Positions 6,723-13,818 are shown, numbered from the stretch's first letter. The stretch: DNA of 13,818 bases from Erysipelotrichaceae bacterium (GCA_030533035.1 JAUNJW010000021.1:1-13818); one strand, 5' to 3'. The notes: generated from the sequence alone by a model not told the origin. Translations and numbers: made by a program.

Positions 6723-7388
6723 ATGAGTCTTCTTGAAATCAGAAATGTATCCTATACATACCAGTCGCAGTACCAGAAAACCGAGGCGCTCAAAAATGTC
6801 TCGCTGGTTTTTGAGCCGGGAACTGTCTATGCCGTGACCGGCAAGTCCGGTTCCGGCAAAACCACCCTGCTGTCCCTGATGGCCGGTCTTGACCTGCCCG
6901 GCAGCGGGGAAGTCCTGTGCGAAGGTGAATCCACCGCGAAAATGGACCTGCAGAAATACAGGCGGGAAAAAGCCGCTGTCATTTACCAGTCGTTCCGGCT
7001 GCTGCCGCTGCTGACAGCCGCGGAAAATATCATGTTTCCGATGGAGCTGAACGGCATGAACGCGAAGGACGCCCGCAAGGCAGCCCTGAAACTGATGCGC
7101 CGGGTTGCCCTTTCAAAAGAATACGCCGACCGCTATCCGACCATGCTGTCGGGCGGCGAACAGCAAAGAGTCGCGATTGCCCGGGCGCTTGCCATGAACA
7201 CGAAGATTCTTCTGGCGGACGAACCGACCGGCAATCTTGACAGCGCCAACAGCGAAAACATTATGAATATACTTGTCAATCTTGCCCATGAGGAAGGCTA
7301 CTGCGTGATCATTGTCACCCATGACAGCTCAATCGCCGCTGCCAGCGACTGTGTCATCCGCATGAATGACGGGGAAGTGGTTTCCTGA
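6723..7388 (+). CDS. ABC transporter ATP-binding protein, MacB/LolD type
   Basis: The product is a 221-residue cytosolic ATPase that powers the permease encoded directly upstream. All catalytic motifs are present: Walker A GKSGSGKT (40-47), Q-loop Gln89 in IYQSF, signature LSGGEQQR (142-149), Walker B ILLADE (162-167), D-loop GNLDSAN and H-loop His200 in VTHD. Length and motif wording are those of the LolD/MacB/BceA group. The start lies 4 bases after the permease stop, with its ribosome site inside the permease gene, so the two are almost surely cotranscribed. The frame stays open further upstream within the permease gene, but that extension would add about 36 residues unlike the family. The gene is followed by a hairpin shared with the convergent unit. 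Confidence 0.96.
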   Translation: MSLLEIRNVSYTYQSQYQKTEALKNVSLVFEPGTVYAVTGKSGSGKTTLLSLMAGLDLPGSGEVLCEGESTAKMDLQKYRREKAAVIYQSFRLLPLLTAAENIMFPMELNGMNAKDARKAALKLMRRVALSKEYADRYPTMLSGGEQQRVAIARALAMNTKILLADEPTGNLDSANSENIMNILVNLAHEEGYCVIIVTHDSSIAAASDCVIRMNDGEVVS

Positions 7389-7397
7389 ACAAAGAAA

Positions 7398-7417
7398 AAG
7401 AAACCAGACGGTTTCTT
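7398..7417. terminator. Terminator hairpin at the convergent junction
   Basis: AAGAAACC (7398-7405) pairs perfectly with GGTTTCTT (7410-7417) around a four-base loop. On the minus strand it is followed by TTTTTCTTTG, a good tail for ending the Nudix/ATC-hydrolase unit. The plus-strand tail is poor, so it may work less well for the ABC unit. The stop codon of the minus-strand gene (7418-7416) overlaps the stem. Confidence 0.72.
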
Positions 7418-8048
7418 ATCCGATGCTGACGCCTGTCAGCATTTTAAATTCATTTCTGATTCCGGACAGGATATCCTTTCTGCCGGATTCAATAAGAACG
7501 GCCGAAGCACATTCATACAATTCCTGACAATGAAAATCAAAGGGAAGGATGCCGCTGCCGCCCAGCTTTTCTTTCCGCCGGGCGACGTCCTTTTCGTCTG
7601 CCGCCTGTGACCAGACAAAGACGCAGTGATCATCGCCGCTTCCCATGGAAGCCGGAATCTCCAGCGAAAATGTGCCGTGGAAGCCTTCGCAAAGAGCCTG
7701 ATCAATGTACCGGCAGTAATATCTGCCGTATTCCTGCAGGCCGAGGGCTTTCCATGTGTCATGCCAGGCGCATTTTGTCACCCGCGAGACGGTGCGGCCG
7801 GATTCAGACGACATCGTGCTGATATTCTCGCCCGGTTTCCCCTGCCACTCACCGTGGACAAGATAAGCGGCAATATCCGGTGTCTCACAATCCGCCTCAG
7901 CCCGCCGGCGCATTCTTTCACCGCGTTTATGTCCATAAAGGACAGTGATGTCACGAATCAGACGCTCACCGTTTTCATGACCGGCTATATCCAGACAGTG
8001 TTTCGCAGTCAGTGCGAACAATATGGCGTGTTCCCTGATTTCCATCAT
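7416..8048 (-). CDS. L-2-amino-thiazoline-4-carboxylate (ATC) hydrolase family protein
   Basis: The 210-residue protein resembles the ATC hydrolase family, named for a Pseudomonas enzyme that opens the thiazoline ring of L-ATC on the route to L-cysteine. The recognisable part is CAWHDTWKALGLQEYG (93-108) followed by RYYCRYIDQALCEGF (109-123), then MGSGDDHCVFVW (135-146). The conserved Cys, His and Asp residues there are candidate catalytic or metal ligands. I recognise the pattern, but Firmicute members are largely untested, so the true substrate may differ. No signal peptide or membrane segment is seen. The start ATG 8048 follows TAAGGA, which overlaps the Nudix stop codon 9 bases upstream; the next codon is also Met. 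It is cotranscribed with the Nudix gene. Confidence 0.7.
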   Translation of the reverse strand: MMEIREHAILFALTAKHCLDIAGHENGERLIRDITVLYGHKRGERMRRRAEADCETPDIAAYLVHGEWQGKPGENISTMSSESGRTVSRVTKCAWHDTWKALGLQEYGRYYCRYIDQALCEGFHGTFSLEIPASMGSGDDHCVFVWSQAADEKDVARRKEKLGGSGILPFDFHCQELYECASAVLIESGRKDILSGIRNEFKMLTGVSIG

Positions 8049-8057
8049 GTATATTCC

Positions 8058-8498
8058 TTATTTGAGTTCCTTCTGCCATTTATCGCCGTCATAGCGGTAG
8101 AACAGCTCACTGAACTCATCCTCCAGAAAAACCCGGATCATATCTGCCATATCATGGGCAAGCGGCAGACTCATGAGATTTTCAAGTTCCTCCCACCATA
8201 CTCTGCCTTCTTCAGAGTCCTTCAGTTCACCGGTGAATTTTTCCGTTCTGTAAAACATGACAACATGACGCGTCTCTTCACTGTACCAGTCTCTGACGCC
8301 GCACAGCTGCGCCTCATGGATTGTCAGGCCTGTTTCTTCTCTGACTTCGCGGATCACAGCGTCGGTAAACGACTCGCCTGTTTCCACGTGTCCGCCGGGA
8401 AATGTAATCCCCGGCCAGTCCTGGTCCTTTCGTTCCTGAACCAGGACTTTTGTGCCGTTGATAATCAGACACATATTCATAAAGACTGTGTTTTCCAT
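8058..8498 (-). CDS. Nudix hydrolase
   Basis: This 146-residue cytosolic protein hydrolyses a nucleoside diphosphate linked to some group X, with Mg2+ or Mn2+. The Nudix box is complete: Gly36, Glu42, then Arg50-Glu51-Val52-Arg53-Glu54-Glu55 and Gly57-Leu58. The two glutamates of REVREE are metal ligands. It resembles MutT/8-oxo-dGTP-type enzymes in size, but the box alone does not tell the substrate. I place the start at ATG 8498 because AGGAGG lies 6 bases upstream. A start 11 codons earlier would put the ribosome site inside the gene and begin inside the promoter region. It is the first gene of a two-gene unit; the next start is 9 bases past its stop. Confidence 0.93.
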   Translation of the reverse strand: MENTVFMNMCLIINGTKVLVQERKDQDWPGITFPGGHVETGESFTDAVIREVREETGLTIHEAQLCGVRDWYSEETRHVVMFYRTEKFTGELKDSEEGRVWWEELENLMSLPLAHDMADMIRVFLEDEFSELFYRYDGDKWQKELK

Positions 8499-8504
8499 TG
8501 TGAA

Positions 8505-8510
8505 CCTCCT
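8505..8510 (-). promoter_or_regulatory. Ribosome binding site that sets the Nudix start
   Basis: A perfect AGGAGG on the minus strand, 6 bases before ATG 8498, decides the start over the upstream in-frame ATG at 8531. Confidence 0.85.
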
Positions 8511-8521
8511 GATTCCCAAGA

Positions 8522-8549
8522 AGTATACCACTTCAGAACACCGTGAAAA
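8522..8549 (-). promoter_or_regulatory. Promoter of the Nudix/ATC-hydrolase unit
   Basis: On the minus strand, -35 TTTTCA (8549-8544) and -10 TATACT (8527-8522) are 16 bases apart, and the -10 is extended by TGG. It starts only a few bases beyond the terminator of the upstream operon, making this an independent transcription unit. Confidence 0.6.
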
Positions 8550-8552
8550 TTA

Positions 8553-8587
8553 AGAAAAAAACAGACAGCGCTTTCATCCTGTCTGTT
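8553..8587 (-). terminator. Rho-independent terminator of the radical SAM/phosphatase/DUF975 operon
   Basis: On the minus strand AACAGACAG (8587-8579) pairs with CTGTCTGTT (8568-8560), nine perfect base pairs around a ten-base loop, followed by a run of Ts and CTTA. It begins 7 bases after the stop codon of the DUF975-CmpB gene. Confidence 0.92.
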
Positions 8588-8594
8588 CTTCTGA

Positions 8595-10415
8595 TTAAAC
8601 CGTTTTCAGACATTCGGTTTCTTCAGTTTCTGCTGCTTTCAGGGTGTCGTCATCGGTGATTCCCTCACCTGCGTTGGGTTTGATCGTGCTGTAAACACGG
8701 TCGGCGGCGAAGCCTGCCAGCAGGATCGCGGATAGCACAAGAACCGTTTTTTTCGGCAGTCTTGAAACCAGCGTGTCATGGATTGGCGCCGCCAGATATA
8801 TGACAACCATGCAGCCGATGCCGAAGACAAGAAGACCTTCAGCACAGATGCGGCCGTGCAGGTTCAGGAAGTATCCGTTGTATGACCACCAGACATTGCC
8901 GTAGGCCAGTTCCAGGATCCATGAGGCCATGTATTCCATAAAACCGCAAAGAACAATTGAGGCGGCGAAAGCCAGCGGCGGTTTGTCCCGCAGCTTTGTC
9001 AGCAGGACAAGACAGAGCACTCCGCCGAAGCCGTAGATCGGCAGCCAGGGGCCGTACATTGTGCCGCGGTTGACAAACATGCCTCTTTCCAGAAGGGTCA
9101 GGGCCACTTCCCAGAACCAGCCGAACATGGCCAGGACAAAGAACAGCAGCACCAGCGACCAGACGGTATAGGTGCGCATGAAGAACACATCGCCGCCCAG
9201 ATTTTTTGTTTTCTCCACCCACAGGCTGTTGAGGCGCACCGGATACTGGTGCCCTTCAAGAGTCTCCTGATCCTTGCGGACCTGGTATCTGCGGCTCATC
9301 AGGTTCTGCCATTCACGCTTTTCATCGATACGGCCGGGCCAGATGGAGAAGTTTTCAACCCAGAATCTCTGCTTCGGGGTCAGCTCAATATGATGGGATT
9401 CAATATATTTTTCCTGTTCCTCAATATCGCTGTAGACAGTTTCCAGAAGCCGTGGATCCGCCTTTTCAAACAGATATGTGTCATTGAGCAGCTCAGCGCC
9501 TTCAAGGCCGTTTTCCTTTGCCAGGCTGCGCATGTGCACGTAGTATTCCGTGATGACCATGGAGCGGTAGGCATTGGTGAAGAAGATTCCGGCAAGGCCG
9601 CCTGTAAATACTGAAAGAAGATCCCAGCCCAGCATGGAGAGCTCAAGCTTCGCGGCTTCCCATTTATGGCCGTTCATCATCCGCCTTGAAAGCGTGATGG
9701 CCTTCAGCGGCTTGATATCCGGATTCTCGGCGATGATATAGTCCGTCAGGAAATAGGAGTAACGCTTGATGAAGCCTCCCGCGATTGTCAGCGACCAGGC
9801 AAACAGCAGCGTATTCTCAAGCAGAATTGTCATGGCGGTATTGAACCACTTTCTGACGGATTTAATGAACATCCAGTGCATGAACGGCACTTTTTCATAG
9901 GTTCTCGCCTCCATGAACAGACGCCGGATAATGGCGCTGATCATATGCAGGAAGAATACCCAGATCAGCAGATAATACGCAAAGGCGCCGATAATCAGCA
10001 CAATTGTGACAAAGTCAGGCGAATGCGTGATGCCCCGGATGGCTTCGGCGATCTGCACAATCAGAAGACCGCTGGAAATATTGTTGACGACCTGCGAAAG
10101 AATTCCCCTTGTGCGGCCGAAGGCAGGCTGCGCGTTTTCTTTTTCTGTTTCGATCGCGCTCTGCGATGAGGCGCTGGCTTCCTCATAGCGCTGTTCAATC
10201 AGCTGGTTGAAAACCTGGGAGATCTGATTGCCGGAGCCGGGAACAGCGACAGATGTAGTCTCAGCGGCTTTTTCCTGGTCTATGCTGTCCAGCAGTGTCC
10301 GTGAGCTTTTGAATTCCACGCCCGCGATCATGGCAATGGCGCATATGAAAGTCAGCAGCCAGTAATGGCGCTTCAGTGTTTTTCTGGCGTCTGCCTTCAG
10401 TTTCTTTCTGTCCAT
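8595..10415 (-). CDS. Fusion membrane protein: DUF975 domain plus CmpB-type putative ABC permease domain
   Basis: This 606-residue integral membrane protein has two parts. The N-terminal part (about 1-300) begins RKKLKADARKTLKRHYW, the usual opening of DUF975 proteins, with membrane segments near 20-35, 135-160, 195-220 and 260-285. A soluble linker (about 300-410) carries EEQEKYIESHHIELT and many charged residues. The C-terminal part (about 420-590) has four or five membrane segments with FGWFWE, YGPWLPIYGFGG and NGYFLNLHGRIC, the signature of the family annotated as putative ABC transporter type IV (CmpB). No ATPase lies nearby and the biochemical function of both domains is unknown. AAGGAG lies 7 bases before ATG 10415. 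It is the last gene of a three-gene unit, 24 bases after the phosphatase, and ends with acidic ITDDD and EETE patches. Confidence 0.85.
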   Translation of the reverse strand: MDRKKLKADARKTLKRHYWLLTFICAIAMIAGVEFKSSRTLLDSIDQEKAAETTSVAVPGSGNQISQVFNQLIEQRYEEASASSQSAIETEKENAQPAFGRTRGILSQVVNNISSGLLIVQIAEAIRGITHSPDFVTIVLIIGAFAYYLLIWVFFLHMISAIIRRLFMEARTYEKVPFMHWMFIKSVRKWFNTAMTILLENTLLFAWSLTIAGGFIKRYSYFLTDYIIAENPDIKPLKAITLSRRMMNGHKWEAAKLELSMLGWDLLSVFTGGLAGIFFTNAYRSMVITEYYVHMRSLAKENGLEGAELLNDTYLFEKADPRLLETVYSDIEEQEKYIESHHIELTPKQRFWVENFSIWPGRIDEKREWQNLMSRRYQVRKDQETLEGHQYPVRLNSLWVEKTKNLGGDVFFMRTYTVWSLVLLFFVLAMFGWFWEVALTLLERGMFVNRGTMYGPWLPIYGFGGVLCLVLLTKLRDKPPLAFAASIVLCGFMEYMASWILELAYGNVWWSYNGYFLNLHGRICAEGLLVFGIGCMVVIYLAAPIHDTLVSRLPKKTVLVLSAILLAGFAADRVYSTIKPNAGEGITDDDTLKAAETEETECLKTV

Positions 10416-10439
10416 ACAGTCTCCTTCATTCAGAAATCA

Positions 10440-10898
10440 TCAGTCACGGTCCTTTTCATAAACACGGACCAGTGTCTGATAGACATGTTCATTGAGACGG
10501 TTATCCTCAAAGTATTTCCGGTTGTCGCCGCCCAGCATTTTCAAAGCGAAAGCGCCGACCGCCCGTGAGCGCGACTGACCCGCGTAGCAGTGGATCAGCA
10601 GTGTTTCCGCGCTTCTGTGCTCCCGGATGAAATCAATCACCTGGCGGGCGTGGTCTTCGCTGAACAGCACATAGCCTTCCACCGGCCGGATGATATCGTC
10701 AAAATACAGTGTCAGCACGCCTTTGCAGGTACGGCTTTCCGTAAATGCCACGCCGAAACCGCCGGTATGCGTATCCTGGATGGAAATGACGGCATAAGTA
10801 TCCTTTGCCTCCGCGAATTCCTCCAGCTCTGCCGGCCAGTAGTGCTTCATCACATATTCAAACGCATCGTAAACGGATCTGACCAGTATTCGTTTCAT
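10440..10898 (-). CDS. Dual-specificity/tyrosine phosphatase-like protein
   Basis: This 152-residue cytosolic protein carries the cysteine-phosphatase signature C(X)5R as HCYAGQSRS, with nucleophile Cys104 and phosphate-binding Arg110. It is preceded by the hydrophobic strand LLI and followed by the helix AVGAFALKML. Asp67 or Asp68 in YFDDI is placed to act as general acid. The length is that of small bacterial dual-specificity-like phosphatases. The substrate could be phosphotyrosine on a protein, a nucleotide or another phosphoester; the sequence does not decide. There is no signal peptide. A GGGAGGGG ribosome site precedes ATG 10898. The gene lies 12 bases after the radical SAM gene and 24 before the DUF975-CmpB gene, so all three are probably one transcript. 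Confidence 0.85.
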   Translation of the reverse strand: MKRILVRSVYDAFEYVMKHYWPAELEEFAEAKDTYAVISIQDTHTGGFGVAFTESRTCKGVLTLYFDDIIRPVEGYVLFSEDHARQVIDFIREHRSAETLLIHCYAGQSRSRAVGAFALKMLGGDNRKYFEDNRLNEHVYQTLVRVYEKDRD

Positions 10899-10910
10899 TT
10901 CCCCTCCCGG

Positions 10911-11777
10911 CTACAGATCCAGATGGATCTGTTCATATCTCTGCGGCATTTCGGCGATCCAGCTGAAACATGCCTGCGGTGTGTGAAGAACACCGTGTTT
11001 TTCACATTCTTCATGGAAAATGCGCATGAGCTTATGCTGATCCGCGCTGTTGATCTCATAGCTGTTTCCGTATTCTCTCTGATATACCGCGGAAAGCCCC
11101 GGGAACAGCCGGTCAAGATTCTGGTAATAATACTCCCGGCTGCCGCTGCGCAGGGTCATGCCGGCATTGAAGCAGATGATTCCCTTTACCCCGGCGTCGA
11201 AACAGTATTCAAGAATCTGCCTGACATTTTCTTCGGTATCCGTCAGGTGCGGCAGCAGCGGCGTCATCCAGACAACCGCGGGAATTCCTCTTTCCTGAAA
11301 TGCCTTCAGCACTTCGTATCTTCTTCCGGATGGGCAGACCCCCGGCTCGATTTTCCGGCTGAGCTTTTCATCGGCAATTGTCAGCGTCATCTGCAGGACA
11401 GCTTTCGCTTTTTCATTGATTCTCTGAAACAGGTCAATGTCCCGCAGCACAAGGTCCGACTTGGTGATGACCGAAGCCCCGAATCCATGTTTTTCAATCA
11501 CTTCCAGGCACTTCTGTGTCATCCGCAATTCCTTTTCACAGGGCTGATAAGGATCGCTCATGGAGCCTGTGCTGATCATAAACCTGGTTTTCTTTGAAGA
11601 AAGGATCTGCTCCAGCAGCTGCGGCGCATTCTGTTTGACCTCAATATCCTCAAAGGCGTGGGTGAACTGATAGCATTCGCTCCTGGAATCGCAGTAAATG
11701 CAGCCGTGGGCACAGCCGCGGTAGATGTTCATGCCGTTGTAGCGGCTCAGCAGTGTTTTTGCGTCTGTAAAATGCAT
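10911..11777 (-). CDS. Radical SAM protein, SPL-like family
   Basis: The product is a 288-residue iron-sulfur enzyme that cleaves S-adenosylmethionine. The CX3CX2C cluster motif is Cys22, Cys26 and Cys29 in YRGCAHGCIYCDSRS. The sequence around it and TGSMSDPYQPCE, SVITKSDLVLRD and LQMTLTIADEKL match the group annotated as SPL-family or Rv2578c-like radical SAM proteins, related to spore photoproduct lyase. True SplB has further features not evident here, so DNA repair of spore photoproduct should not be assumed. The C-terminal part carries ACFSWIAEMPQRY. It is the first gene of the three-gene unit, ending 12 bases before the phosphatase. The ribosome site is modest (GAAAGG, about 10 bases from ATG 11777). 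Confidence 0.88.
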   Translation of the reverse strand: MHFTDAKTLLSRYNGMNIYRGCAHGCIYCDSRSECYQFTHAFEDIEVKQNAPQLLEQILSSKKTRFMISTGSMSDPYQPCEKELRMTQKCLEVIEKHGFGASVITKSDLVLRDIDLFQRINEKAKAVLQMTLTIADEKLSRKIEPGVCPSGRRYEVLKAFQERGIPAVVWMTPLLPHLTDTEENVRQILEYCFDAGVKGIICFNAGMTLRSGSREYYYQNLDRLFPGLSAVYQREYGNSYEINSADQHKLMRIFHEECEKHGVLHTPQACFSWIAEMPQRYEQIHLDL

Positions 11778-11813
11778 GAACGAAACCTTTCCCCGATTGA
11801 AACGACAATACTT

Positions 11814-11842
11814 TTAATACTATTTTCTGCCGCCGCTTTCAA
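11814..11842 (-). promoter_or_regulatory. Candidate promoter of the radical SAM operon
   Basis: On the minus strand, -35 TTGAAA (11842-11837) and a weak -10 TATTAA (11819-11814) are 17 bases apart. It lies between the terminator of the upstream phosphatase gene and the radical SAM start, where a promoter is expected. The -10 matches only four of six positions. Confidence 0.4.
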
Positions 11843-11859
11843 GTGCGCGCAGAGAAAGA

Positions 11860-11895
11860 ACACAGAAAAGTCCCCTGCCGTAAAACAGAGGACTT
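11860..11895 (-). terminator. Terminator of the SpoIIE-type phosphatase gene
   Basis: On the minus strand AAGTCCTCTG (11895-11886) pairs with CAGGGGACTT (11877-11868) with one U-G wobble and an eight-base loop. It is followed by TTTTCTGTG. It lies 12 bases after the stop codon. Confidence 0.82.
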
Positions 11896-11907
11896 ATATT
11901 CAGGATA

Positions 11908-13818
11908 TCAGCCGCCGGAAGGACCCTTGTACTCAATGCACAGCATGGTCACATCGTCGAACTGTTCAGCGCCGGCGACGAAATCGTCAAGCGCCAGCTG
12001 CACATTGCCGAGAACCTCTTCCACCGATGCTTCGGGATTCCTGTTGAGGGCCTCGACCATCCGGTCGGTCGTGAACATCGTGCCGTCGGCAGCGGTGCCT
12101 TCAGGAACGCCATCAGTGTATACAAACAGCTTGTCACCCGGCTCCATGCGGATTTCATATTCTCTGTAGCGGGTACCCAGCATACCGCCGATGACAAGAC
12201 CGTGCCGGTCTCTCAGCAGGCTGAATTTTCCGTTCTTCATGACTGCCGGATATTCATGGCCGGCATTGGCAGCGGTGATGACACCGGTGGAGATTTCCAG
12301 AATACCGAGCCAGATCGTGACGAACATATCCACCTTGTTGTTGGAGCAGAGGGCTTCATTTGTCCTGTTCAGGATTTCAGCGGCGTCATTGCCGAGCATC
12401 GCGCAGCTCTGCAGGATGATCTTGGAAATCATCATGAACAGCGAAGCCGGAATTCCCTTGCCGGAGACGTCCGCGATCACCAGACACAGGTGATCCTGGT
12501 CGATCATGAAGAAGTCATAGAAGTCGCCGCCGACTTCCCTGGCCGGGGTCATGGTAGCGTAAATCTCAAATTCATGGCGGTCGGGGAACGGCGGGAAATC
12601 AGTGGGCATCATGCTGATCTGGATCGCTCTTGCGGTGGTCAGCTCAGTATTGAGTCTTTCTTTTTCGACCGCTTCCGCCTGCTTCTTTTCATAATCCCTG
12701 GTCTTTTTCCTCAGATACGCCCGGACGCCGTAGATAATGATTCCGGCAGCCGCGGTGAATACCAGGAAATAGAACCACGGCTTTTCGTATATAGTCTTTT
12801 CCTTGACGATGGGAACATAAACCGTTTTGGATCCGCGTCCCAGGGAGTCGCTGATGTGGATGACAAATCTGTAATTGCCGCCGGACAGGTTGGTATAGCC
12901 GACCGGTCCGAATTCGCTTCTCTGCACGGTGGTTTCATGCAGGTCGAATCCTTCCAGATGGTAGGAAACCTGCAGGTCATTCAGCGAGAAAGACAGGATG
13001 TTGGCGTGGATTGTCAGCCTGCGGACTCCTGCCGGCAGATAGTATCTGCCCCTGGAATCGGGATAAATGATTTCATCGTCGGCTTCCATATAAGGAACCG
13101 CGACCTTGATTGTGGTAATGTTGTCCATCGGCGCGTCAATATTCACCTTGACAACGCCGGTTGTGCCGGACATATACAGATCGCCCTGCGGCGTCAGTTC
13201 ACTGTAAGAGTTGCTGGTAGCGGTGCAGGGAAGGCCGTTGGCTGCGTTATAGTGAACCGGCCTGATCTCGTCATTCTCCAGGAGTTCATCCGTCGGGAGG
13301 ACATAGATCCCGCTGCCGCTGAGAATCCACATGATATTCCGACTGTTTTCATACAGGTCAAAGTTGTTGGAATAAGGAAATTTGTTTACCGTGGTCACCC
13401 GGTAGTCTTCAGTCATGTAGGAGATCGAATTGCTGGTGACGAGCCAGAAAAGCTTCCGCGCCGGATCGTACTTTATGCGCATCACGATCCCTGAAGACAG
13501 CCCGGTTTTTTTGTCAATGCACAGGGTGCCTTTTTCGCTGATGACATAGATACCGCCTCCGTTGGAACCCAGAAGGATATCCCCGTTCGGCGCATCGCAT
13601 ATGCACAGGACTTCCGGATTGATGATGTTGCTGTTCCGGTCGTAGGTGGCGGTCACACGATCACCTTCGATCCGGCATGCACCGCCTGTTCCTCCGACAA
13701 TGACCGACCCGTCCGCCAGTTCACAGACAGTGCGGACATGCTCGGAGATGAGCCCCTCGTTTTCCGTAAAGGCTGTCACGACGCCATGGTCGTAGCGCAG
13801 CAGTCCCAGCTTCCGCCA
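11908..13818 (-). CDS. Propeller-type sensor with SpoIIE/PP2C phosphatase output (5' end outside window)
   Basis: The frame is open to the window edge, so the true start is upstream; 636 residues are visible. The outside part holds beta-propeller-like repeats (for example ELADGSVIVGGTGGACR and DAPNGDILLGSNGGGIYV), then a Y_Y_Y-like beta-sandwich ending in GGNYRFVIHISDSLG (about 12830-13030). One membrane segment, WFYFLVFTAAAGIIIYGVR, lies near 12715-12777. A charged coiled coil follows (KKKTRDYEKKQAEAVEKE). The cytoplasmic domain is a SpoIIE/RsbU-type PP2C phosphatase with VGGDFYDFF, IADVSGKGIPASLF, NAGHEYP, TDGVPEG and DDVTMLC, keeping the metal-binding Asp residues. Family knowledge suggests it dephosphorylates an anti-sigma-factor antagonist in response to an extracellular ligand. 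No such partner is in the window. It ends with its own terminator. Confidence 0.93.
   Translation of the reverse strand, partial: WRKLGLLRYDHGVVTAFTENEGLISEHVRTVCELADGSVIVGGTGGACRIEGDRVTATYDRNSNIINPEVLCICDAPNGDILLGSNGGGIYVISEKGTLCIDKKTGLSSGIVMRIKYDPARKLFWLVTSNSISYMTEDYRVTTVNKFPYSNNFDLYENSRNIMWILSGSGIYVLPTDELLENDEIRPVHYNAANGLPCTATSNSYSELTPQGDLYMSGTTGVVKVNIDAPMDNITTIKVAVPYMEADDEIIYPDSRGRYYLPAGVRRLTIHANILSFSLNDLQVSYHLEGFDLHETTVQRSEFGPVGYTNLSGGNYRFVIHISDSLGRGSKTVYVPIVKEKTIYEKPWFYFLVFTAAAGIIIYGVRAYLRKKTRDYEKKQAEAVEKERLNTELTTARAIQISMMPTDFPPFPDRHEFEIYATMTPAREVGGDFYDFFMIDQDHLCLVIADVSGKGIPASLFMMISKIILQSCAMLGNDAAEILNRTNEALCSNNKVDMFVTIWLGILEISTGVITAANAGHEYPAVMKNGKFSLLRDRHGLVIGGMLGTRYREYEIRMEPGDKLFVYTDGVPEGTAADGTMFTTDRMVEALNRNPEASVEEVLGNVQLALDDFVAGAEQFDDVTMLCIEYKGPSGG

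Noticed and set aside
8499..8531. Earlier in-frame start for the Nudix hydrolase
   Set aside because: It would begin in the promoter -10 region and place the perfect AGGAGG inside the gene; ATG 8498 fits better.
7626..8546. 306-codon plus-strand frame across the ATC-hydrolase-family and Nudix genes
   Set aside because: It is antisense to two well-supported genes and runs through their promoter.
10590..11597. 335-codon plus-strand frame across the radical SAM and phosphatase genes
   Set aside because: It spans two real minus-strand genes and their junction, with no motif and no ribosome site.
12202..13494. 430-codon plus-strand reading frame opposite the SpoIIE-type phosphatase gene
   Set aside because: It is antisense to a strongly conserved multi-domain gene and shows no domain or start signal of its own.
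13777..13779. GTG as the start of the SpoIIE-type phosphatase
   Set aside because: The frame continues open for 13 more codons to the window edge and the residues there (GLLRYDHGVV) continue the propeller, so the gene is 5' partial.

Overview
The window looks like chromosomal DNA from a moderately GC-rich Firmicute (Bacillota). This rests on the AGGAGG-type ribosome sites, two lactose/cellobiose-type PTS IIB proteins, a DUF975 membrane protein and an SPL-like radical SAM protein. A class I glutaminyl-tRNA synthetase is present, which is a minority trait in Firmicutes and is compatible with an Erysipelotrichaceae-like lineage, but the taxonomy is inference. I see no phage, IS element, CRISPR array, rRNA or tRNA. 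Every long reading frame is intact except the two cut by the window edges.

Layout. 1-661 (-): 5' part of a purine nucleoside phosphorylase gene. 662-827: divergent control region with an imperfect 33-bp palindrome and candidate promoters for both sides. 828-1535 (+): two tandem 102-residue PTS EIIB paralogues, 75% identical, with a stem-loop between them and a bidirectional terminator after them. 1585-3321 (-): glnS. 3322-3439: divergent promoter region. 3440-7388 (+): a 1092-residue FtsX/MacB-type permease followed by its ATPase. 7398-7417: terminator at the convergent junction. 7416-8498 (-): a Nudix hydrolase followed by an ATC-hydrolase-family protein. 8595-11777 (-): a three-gene unit in transcription order radical SAM, dual-specificity-like phosphatase, DUF975-CmpB fusion membrane protein, closed by a strong terminator. 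11908-13818 (-): a propeller/Y_Y_Y/TM/SpoIIE-type PP2C phosphatase, 5' end outside the window.

How the parts work together. Most genes are in small, separately promoted and terminated units. The EIIB pair has no IIA or IIC partner here, so it must work with subunits encoded elsewhere or have another role. The ABC pair is a complete transporter, since the permease holds two FtsX-like halves, and no two-component system lies beside it. The radical SAM/phosphatase/DUF975-CmpB unit is the least explained set and the best candidate for an undescribed functional association. The SpoIIE-type receptor implies partner-switching signalling with partners outside the window.
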